Source: Linnemannia schmuckeri (Eukaryota > Mortierellomycota > Mortierellomycetes > Mortierellales > Mortierellaceae). From it: a DNA stretch of 64,000 nucleotides. The notes under the pieces were generated by a model, which saw only the letters and a program-made list of their open reading frames with translations, was not told the DNA's origin and ran no database searches. A program made the position numbers and the translations under genes. The stretch covers positions 2,170,001 to 2,234,000 of the forward strand of contig JANATG010000006.1 in assembly GCA_029449235.1 (NCBI GenBank). The letters run 5' to 3'. The stretch's first letter is position 1. The number at the start of each line of letters is the position of its first letter. Shown here piece by piece: positions 57,426 to 64,000 of this stretch.

Positions 57426-59142
57426 ATGAACGCGGAAAAGACCCTGAAGCTCCCCGAGATTCTCGAGTTGGTCGGATGGTTTTGCCATTGTTTAGCCGAA
57501 CGTGCGATCCTGGCGACAGAGAGTTCAGGTCACATGGGGCCTACAACCCTTACTCCGCGCCACTGCAGCCTGTCGAGCTTGGTGAACAGTCCTTACTCCA
57601 GCCTTGTGGCAGACATACGACTATACGATTATGGAGAGCGTGGTTCCGATGAAAGTTCTGACTCGAAGCATGCGTCACATTCGCTATCTCTCTCTCTCAT
57701 GGATATGAACCACAAGAAGCGCGTAGAGCTCTGGGACGCTCTTAAAGACCATGAGCACATCGGCCGGCTGGAGGTTCAAGATTCCAACTTTCCTATCAGG
57801 AAACTCCTCGGCACCAAGACTCACACCTTGACGGAACTCAAACTTTTGGGGAACTGCATAAGGTTGATTCCGGATCTAATTGACTTTGTCGAGCGGCTTC
57901 ATTATCTCAAGTCCCTGGAGGTCATGTGGATACATTGTCTGATTAGAATCGTGTTCTCGCCAACAAGCCCAACCTTTGCAGGATTGTGATTGGGCATCAC
58001 TGTATTTTCGAGGACAAGGAACAAAAGAACAACACAGGTTACGAGACGGACGAGCAGAAGGACGAAGCCGTGACTATGAACGTGGACTCGGTATCAACTG
58101 CGAACATTGGCAATATACCTTCTATCAGTACTGAAATAGCAGTAACAACACTGCAACCAAAATCAATATCTCGATTAGTGGTGCTGGCGCCAATACAGCG
58201 AGTGGAAATAACACAAGCAATAACAATATTCCAACCAACGGAAACAACGTCAACGCAGTGGGCATTAACGTAGTCGCCAACAATGCAATCGCTAATAAAA
58301 CCTTGACCACGAGCTGCATCAGTCCTAGCTACGGCGGTGAAATCATGACAGGCAAACGCAAACGCGGGGTGGAGGATCCTAGGGTCATCGAAGGGCTTCC
58401 TACGAAGCACTTGGTTCTGTGCAACAACAGGCTTCGTCAACCCTTCCAGAAGCAGATCCTGGAGACATGTTCAAAGCTGGAACAGTTGGAGATTTGCTTC
58501 TCGGAGAAGCCGATCGGATCAAAGGTCGCGAGCCTTGTTTTTCGAGTTGCCCTGAGCTCAGACGTCTGACTTTGACAAGCACGCAACAGCCTTGGGCTGA
58601 ATCCATGGTGAAAGGTATGCCAGACGCAGTGGAGAAACTAATCATGTACATCTCCAAGGTCAACCATGTGATGACGAAATTCATCAACAACAGGAGGGAT
58701 AAACTCACGCAAATCGAGTTGGATTTCGGTCAAACAACCAAGGGCAAGCAACACGTGGTGAACATCATGTCTATTCTCCGAGAATGTTTCGAGTTGAGAG
58801 AGTTCAGCTATCATAAGCAAGTAGTTGACGAGACATTCAAGGGAGTAATGTTCAGAGAGCAGTGGAACTTGCCGCACCTACGCAAGCTGCACCTGTCCGG
58901 GGTGTCGCCACGAGCCAATCACGAAGGGATCGTTCACGTCCTGTCCCGAGTGCATGAAGGCAAGAATGCAGGGGTCGAAAATTCCTTTGCTGCAGCTCTC
59001 AGCTCCTGAAGCAGCCCACAAGATGAGAATCCGGCTTCAAACCGTTGCCTTCGATGCTGCCCTGTTGAATCATCTGAAAGATCTCAGTGACCTCGTGGAG
59101 GTCGTTGTCACCGAGACCACGTACCACAAGAGACTCGAGTAG
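57426..59142 (+). pseudogene. F-box/LRR-like family copy, frameshifted
   Basis: The start MNAEKTLKLPEILELVGWF matches the N-terminus of the intact relative at 12.3 kb. After about 35 codons the frame shifts: the alternative frame has LLRATAACRAW, a stop, then TVLTPALWQTYDY, the F-box counterpart. The original frame resumes family sequence with HIGRLEVQDSNFPIRKLLG and LTELKLLGNC to 57989. Later parts are HLVLCNNRLRQPFQKQILE (about 58410) in one frame, ELRRLTLTSTQQPW and LRKLHLSGVSPRANHEG (to 59009) in another, and LVEVVVTETTYHKRLE to the stop at 59142. At least three frameshifts and one stop make a full product impossible. The Asn/Thr-rich insert around 58100-58300 replaces the basic signal of the intact copy. 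Confidence 0.8.
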
Positions 59143-59452
59143 AGTGTACCTGGCGACCCAAACTCAGTACCCACGCGGACTCGCTCCTCACCTTCGTGTA
59201 CTTCTTTACTCCTGTACAATTTTTTTTTCTTCCGTCATCCACTGGTCGGATTTGCACAGTCCACGACCTTTCGCAATCTTTGTCTTTTACGTCCTTTGCA
59301 ATTGCTCTATCCCTTTATCCACTATACATTTTCCTTCGCATTTTGCTGTTGCTGCTCTTCATAATAAAAAAAATGAAAAAGGTCATCTTGTCCACCAAAA
59401 GGAACGTTTACTTCAGGGTGTTGCTGGGAGAGCGAGTTACCTGTGGTTGGGT

Positions 59453-59504
<52 letters not shown>

Positions 59505-59767
59505 CGTGGCGGAGATGTTGTACGTTGTTTCAGACGAATAGTACGCAAGTTGGTGGCAAAAACGAATTGGAAGGTTGACGGAGACCAAAGAAGGTTGGCT
59601 ATGACGATTTGAGAGTGCACTGTGAAGACAGTCACCCCCACTCAGCTCTCACGGACATAAAAAGCCTTTTTCCGTTTTCCCGTTGAGAGATCATCTTCCC
59701 CCCTCCCCCTCCCTTCTCTTCCTCACTCCTTCCCCTCACATTCATCTCTCGCTCTCGCACTCTCATC
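59143..59767. other. intergenic region with 49-nt poly(T) tract
   Basis: No gene is supported. A run of 49 T lies at 59454-59502. The last 90 bases are C/T-rich and directly precede the phosphate carrier start, and presumably form its promoter and leader. Confidence 0.7.
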
Positions 59768-60706
59768 ATGGCCTCCATCCAGACCCAAGCCGCCGTCGCC
59801 CCCACTGGAGCTTCCCTCTACGCCCGCTACGCCCTCGCCGGAGCCATCTGCTGCGGTGTCACCCACGGAGCTCTCACGCCCGTCGATGTTGTCAAGACCC
59901 GTATCCAGCTCGAGCCCACCGTCTACAACCGCGGTATGGGCGCCGCTTTCCGTCAACTCGTCAAGGCCGAGGGTACCAGTGTTCTTCTGACCGGATTCGG
60001 ACCCACTTTTGCGGGCTACTTCATCCAGGGCGCCTTCAAATATGGAGGTTATGAGTTCTGGAGAAAGAAGTTTATTGATGCCCTGGGCACCGAGACTGCT
60101 CAGAACAACCGGACGTTGATCTACTCTGCTTCGTCTGGTATTGCCGAGTTCTTTGCGGATGTTGCACTGTGCCCCCTCGAAGCGACTCGTATCCGTTTGG
60201 TCTCCCAGCCTACATTTGCGACGGGTCTTGTAAGTGGATTCTCGCGTATCCTGAAGGAGGACGGCGTCATCCGTGGATTTTACTCTGGGTTCGGCCCCAT
60301 CTTGTTCAAGCAGATCCCTTATACTATGACCAAGTTTGTCGTCTACGAGCGTGTCCTCGAGTCTTTCCTGGATGCCGCAGGACCCAAGGAGAAACTTTCG
60401 AGACAGTCCATGACGGCAATCAACTTGGGATCGGGTCTTGTCGCCGGTGTCGCTGCCGCCATTATTTCCCAGCCTGCCGATACGCTCCTGTCAAAGATTA
60501 ACAAGTCCTCGGGTACGGGATCGATTACTTCTCGTCTTGTTGGCCTTGCTGGTGAGCTTGGTGTCCGCGGTTTGTTCTTGGGTCTGGGTCCTCGTATCGT
60601 CATGGTTGGTACCTTGACCGCCTTCCAGTTTGCCATCTATGGTGATCTCAAGACTGTCTTTAATGCTACCGGCGGTGCTGAGATCGCCAAGAAGAAGAAG
60701 GATTAA
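59768..60706 (+). CDS. MIR1: Mitochondrial phosphate carrier
   Basis: A single open exon of 312 residues. The protein imports inorganic phosphate with protons into the mitochondrial matrix for ATP synthesis. Carrier signatures are TPVDVVKTRIQLEP, CPLEATRIRLVSQP and QPADTLLSKINKS, in the order and with the deviations of yeast Mir1. Family-specific stretches are GFGPTFAGYFIQGAFKYGGYEFW, seen as a run after LLT, and ILFKQIPYTMTKFVVYE. The C-terminus ends in KKKKD. It has no intron, unlike nearly every other conserved gene in the window, and its codons are strongly biased to C-ending forms, which suggests high expression. Confidence 0.97.
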   Translation: MASIQTQAAVAPTGASLYARYALAGAICCGVTHGALTPVDVVKTRIQLEPTVYNRGMGAAFRQLVKAEGTSVLLTGFGPTFAGYFIQGAFKYGGYEFWRKKFIDALGTETAQNNRTLIYSASSGIAEFFADVALCPLEATRIRLVSQPTFATGLVSGFSRILKEDGVIRGFYSGFGPILFKQIPYTMTKFVVYERVLESFLDAAGPKEKLSRQSMTAINLGSGLVAGVAAAIISQPADTLLSKINKSSGTGSITSRLVGLAGELGVRGLFLGLGPRIVMVGTLTAFQFAIYGDLKTVFNATGGAEIAKKKKD

Positions 60707-62520
60707 GTCGCCTATTATCTACCCTCTCCTCTCTTTCCTTACTTCTGCTATTACATCGCATCATATCTTCTTTCATACCCCACCTCCCCTCTCCCGCTTG
60801 TGCCATTTCCGTTAGGAAAAATCAATTAGAATAAACAAACTTTAAACGTTTTACAACCCGGAGATAGATGCCGCCATCATCGGCATTGGGTCCCTGAATG
60901 GGATGGTTCGAACATACTCTATCCAGACTGCCTCTATCCTTTCTCCTTTACGACCGAAGCGAAGAAATGACGACCTTTTTTTGATTGGCGCAATCCAAAG
61001 TAATCTCTTGACTTGCAGTTTGCCTGAAAAAGAAGGGAAAGCCCACTCACAGACACAAAACATCCAACCCTCCCTCTCTCCGTCTCTACTCTCTCTTCTC
61101 AGTCTAAAAAAGAACGTGCTCAATAGAGCAGACAGAACGAAAAACTGAAAATCAAGCCTTAGCGCTTTATTTTTTTTTTCGGCAAATCACCATTTATGGG
61201 AAGCACTGCGGGCTGATATTGCTTTAAACGGGGGGCGGAGTCCGAACAGATAGAAAAAGAAAGAAGAGCACACAGGAAATAAAAAAATGAAAGGAGGAAG
61301 AGAGAGAGAGAAAAGAGAAGAGCATCGCCTTTTCTCAAAATGGCCAAAAGCACTTAACCCATAATAACGCCACAACATCGTTTTCCTCACCTTTCCGGCT
61401 CTCCACGACTTGACACTTTTTTAAAACTTTGCCCAGATGAAAGCGCCCGCAGTGGCAACCGGCACTCCACAAGAAAATAAAAAATTGATAACAAAACAAG
61501 AAGACTCCTTTCTTCGGATAATCATATCCGAAAAGAAAAATATTTAGACTTATGAGTCTGCGCAGGTAGTTTCTTCCACAAGGACCTCTGATGATAGGTA
61601 ATGTATGCCGCCCTGAAGAGAGCGAGGAAGGGAAGTAGAGGGAGCAGCAGCAGCCACACAACCAAAATTGCGTAGGCAAGCGCGTGGTAGGTCAGTATAG
61701 GCAACTCAAGAAGGGAGGATCAGAACAGTGATGAGTCCTAGTATCATCATTTGTGAAGCATCGTGCGGATAGGCTAATGGAAAGTCTGCGATAAAAAAAG
61801 ACGACAGAGTAGAGGGAGAAAGATATGCAAGGATCCAGGATGGGTTAGTTGATTCCTGCAGACATGCCATGCACAACAAACAATACGCGACTGGCAACCT
61901 GCTCTCCACCTAATGCCACCGCACCTTACTAGACACATATATTTCAAGCAGACTGCGTCTTAATGGACATCATGCGCTTTTTCATATTATATTTGAAAGT
62001 GGTAACAAATTAGCAAGTAAATATAGGAGTTGGTGTACAAAAGAGGCAGACGATATGCAAGTTAAATGAATATTAATGGTACAATGGGGGGAAATAAGCT
62101 GAGACTTTTGGTGACAAAAAAACAAACAGAGCGGGGAGATGAGGCTGAGCCAGCAGCCGGGCGAATTATGATATAAAGAATATACGAACAAAGTCCACTG
62201 AAAGCGAGGATGGAGGAAAAGAGAAATAGACATACAACTAAAAAAGGTCAGGAGGCACGTGGGGGGAATAAACTCGATGTGCTAACTCGACTGACCAAAG
62301 AAAATCAATACCTCGATGTGTGAAGCAGTGGAGTAAAAGGAGAACATAACCTTGGTATGGAGGGGTGAGGCGAGAATGAAAATATGTCCACCGCCAAACC
62401 GGAAAGGTTGGAAGGAAGAATATGTGAACAAAAAAAAAATACAGAAAAAAAAGGAGAAGACAGAGACACGGCGATAGGTTGATGTCCCGGATAACGTCAA
62501 GGCATGTCCTCGATCGCGCT
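60707..62520. other. gene-poor region downstream of the phosphate carrier
   Basis: No gene could be supported in 1.8 kb. GAATAAAC near 60830 may serve as the poly(A) signal of the phosphate carrier. Short frames at 60.9-62.4 kb are low-complexity or lack similarity. The right end is the 3' flank of the F-box/LRR pseudogene. Confidence 0.55.
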
Positions 62521-64000
62521 CTAATCGAGCTCCTTGCGGTAAATAGCCTCTGTAATAACGACTTCCGAGAGATTGGGCAGATTCTTGACGTGTTCCAGCA
62601 GGGCGACATCAGAGAGAGGCGATTGCAGCGTCTTGCTCTGCTTGCGGATCTCTTCGAACGACCGAGCGCTGCAACAATGGCCCTTTCGGTACCCATACTG
62701 CTGTCTCCATCCTTCAGGAGAGGAGACCTGAGGGATACCGTTTTATTTCGCTTGAGGAGAGACGCTGTGGATGTGAAGCTTGCGGAGGTTAAGTAAGTCC
62801 TAGGCTTTCTTGAACAGCATCTCCTTGAAGACCTTGTCCTTCGCATGGTTAAGGTAAGAGAACTCCCTGAGCTCAGTACACCCTCAAAGGATTAGCAGGA
62901 TACAGGCCAACCGACGCTTACCCTTGGTGCCTCGCCCAAATTCCAGCTTCAGTCTCATCAGTTCGTCTTTGCGTGTATTGATTGCAGCTGCCATTTGGAG
63001 GTCCAATTGTCCGGCATGGATAATCAGCTCCTCAACCGCGTGTGGCATCCCGTCGATCATTGCCAGGATCCATGGCTGGCGCGTGCTTTTCAGCATGGGT
63101 CGACGGAGCTTGCGACAGTTGTCTCGGACCAGCGTGGCAACCTTACCACCATCTGCCTTCTGCGAGTAGCAGATCTCGAGTTGCTCCAGATGCGGACAGG
63201 CTTCGAGGATGGCCTTCCAGAAGGGAAGCAGAAGGCGGTTGTCTTGGAGAATAAGGTAGGTAACAGAAAGAATTCCAATGACCTTGGCGGTGGGCAGTTT
63301 GGTATTGGCTAGTTTAGCTCGTCTATTCTTCTTGGGGTCGTTTCTGCCGTCGCCATTTTTCTTGTGCTTATTGATGACGTCTTCGCCGTTATCGTCGTTC
63401 TTGCGCTTCCTGATTCTTCCACTTGTGGCTACTCCATCGCTGGCGGCGGTATTGCCGGCAGTCGTTGTGGAGTTATTGCTGTTGCTTGTCAAGGTGTTGT
63501 TACCGGTTGTTGTGTTGTTCTTGCCTAGAGTTGAGACCTCTGCGTCGACGTTGTCGTCCTGGTCCTTGCCACTTTTGTGGTCAATGACCTCGCACTGCTA
63601 GGCGATGACGAGCTTACGGAGGTAAGGCTTGTTCGAGATGATACGCTTCCAGTCCGAAGCCGTAAACTTGACCCGCGTCAACTCGAGAGACTTGAGATGA
63701 ACTTGCTTCTCGACAAAGATAAGGAGGAAAGGATGCATATGCTCGCAGTTTCCCGAGAGCTTAAGTTCCCCTAAATTATGGTCCTTGGGTCCAATGGGGC
63801 GCTTGACAGGGAAGACTACGTCGTGGATCACCAACTTCTCGATGTGCTTGTGGTTGGTGATCGCATCTCACAGAACGGTATGCTTCTTGTGCTTCTTGTC
63901 AAGGAAGGAGAGGCTGCGGACGAGAGGGATGTTTCTATGGAGAACGTCGAGAGGGACCTTCTTTTCCATGATGGCAAGATCGCAGGTCTGCCAAAGCACC
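62521..64000 (-). pseudogene. F-box/LRR-like family copy broken by stop codons only; continues past window end
   Basis: Reading from the window edge, one single frame carries family sequence for 1.4 kb: the F-box end VLWQTCDLAIMEKKVPLDVL, then HKHIEKLVIHDVVFPVKRPIG, HLKSLELTRVKFTASDWKRI, a basic insert (RIRKRKNDD), LEQLEICYSQKADGGKVATL, LDLQMAAAINTRKDEL, and the end NLSEVVITEAIYRKELD with its natural stop at 62521-62523. Five premature stops interrupt it, at the positions of Trp, Gln, Arg, Trp and Tyr codons of the intact relative at 12.3 kb. No frameshift is needed. The start lies beyond 64000. Identity to the intact copy is high, so the loss is recent. Confidence 0.82.

Noticed and set aside
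60850..60930. Possible tRNA suggested by GGTTCGAAC near 60905
   Set aside because: The would-be T stem and acceptor stem do not pair, and no anticodon arm can be drawn.
1..64000. CRISPR arrays, bacterial operons or plasmid features
   Set aside because: No regularly spaced repeats or ribosome binding sites were seen; all supported genes have eukaryotic structure.

Overview
The window is nuclear DNA of a filamentous fungus, most likely an early-diverging one of the Mortierellomycota (Mortierella, Linnemannia or Podila type). The genes carry short GT-AG introns of about 60-350 bp, splice signals are mostly GTAAGT or GTATGN, and the housekeeping proteins are clearly fungal. Two large uncharacterised protein families present in several copies are, from memory, of a kind typical of Mortierella genomes. 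The species-level assignment is an inference.

Layout. From 2.0 to 10.7 kb there is a conserved block: a chitin synthase export chaperone (CHS7), a mitochondrial apoptosis-inducing factor, an SPF45-type splicing factor with a long RS region, and a bacterial-type cytidylate kinase with a mitochondrial presequence. From 11 to 14.1 kb lies an F-box/LRR-like gene next to a decayed relative. From 15.2 to 19.5 kb there is an unusual predicted receptor kinase with extracellular kelch repeats, one membrane segment and a cytoplasmic kinase domain. From 20.7 to 24.4 kb come eIF2B-beta and the CAF1/POP2 deadenylase, transcribed divergently. From 24.6 to 29.0 kb lies a decayed mobile-element gene whose product joins an XPG/FEN1-like nuclease domain to a Fanzor (eukaryotic TnpB-like) nuclease; a short hairpin follows its 3' end and a 32-bp inverted repeat lies upstream. 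Ribosomal protein eL28 and the ubiquitin-eL40 fusion follow at 30.3-33.4 kb.

From 33.9 to 53.7 kb five head-to-tail copies of one uncharacterised family (intact length about 1,130-1,170 aa) lie on the minus strand. The two outermost copies are open and the three inner ones are broken. The right end (54.5-64 kb) holds a tRNA-Val(AAC), an oxaloacetate-type mitochondrial carrier, a broken F-box/LRR copy, the mitochondrial phosphate carrier, and a further F-box/LRR pseudogene that runs off the window end and is broken by stop codons only.

The best candidates for undescribed biology are the nuclease-Fanzor fusion, the kelch-TM-kinase protein, and the tandem array, which shows birth-and-death evolution. 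Exon boundaries were assigned by eye from splice motifs, frame continuity and family conservation, without transcript data.
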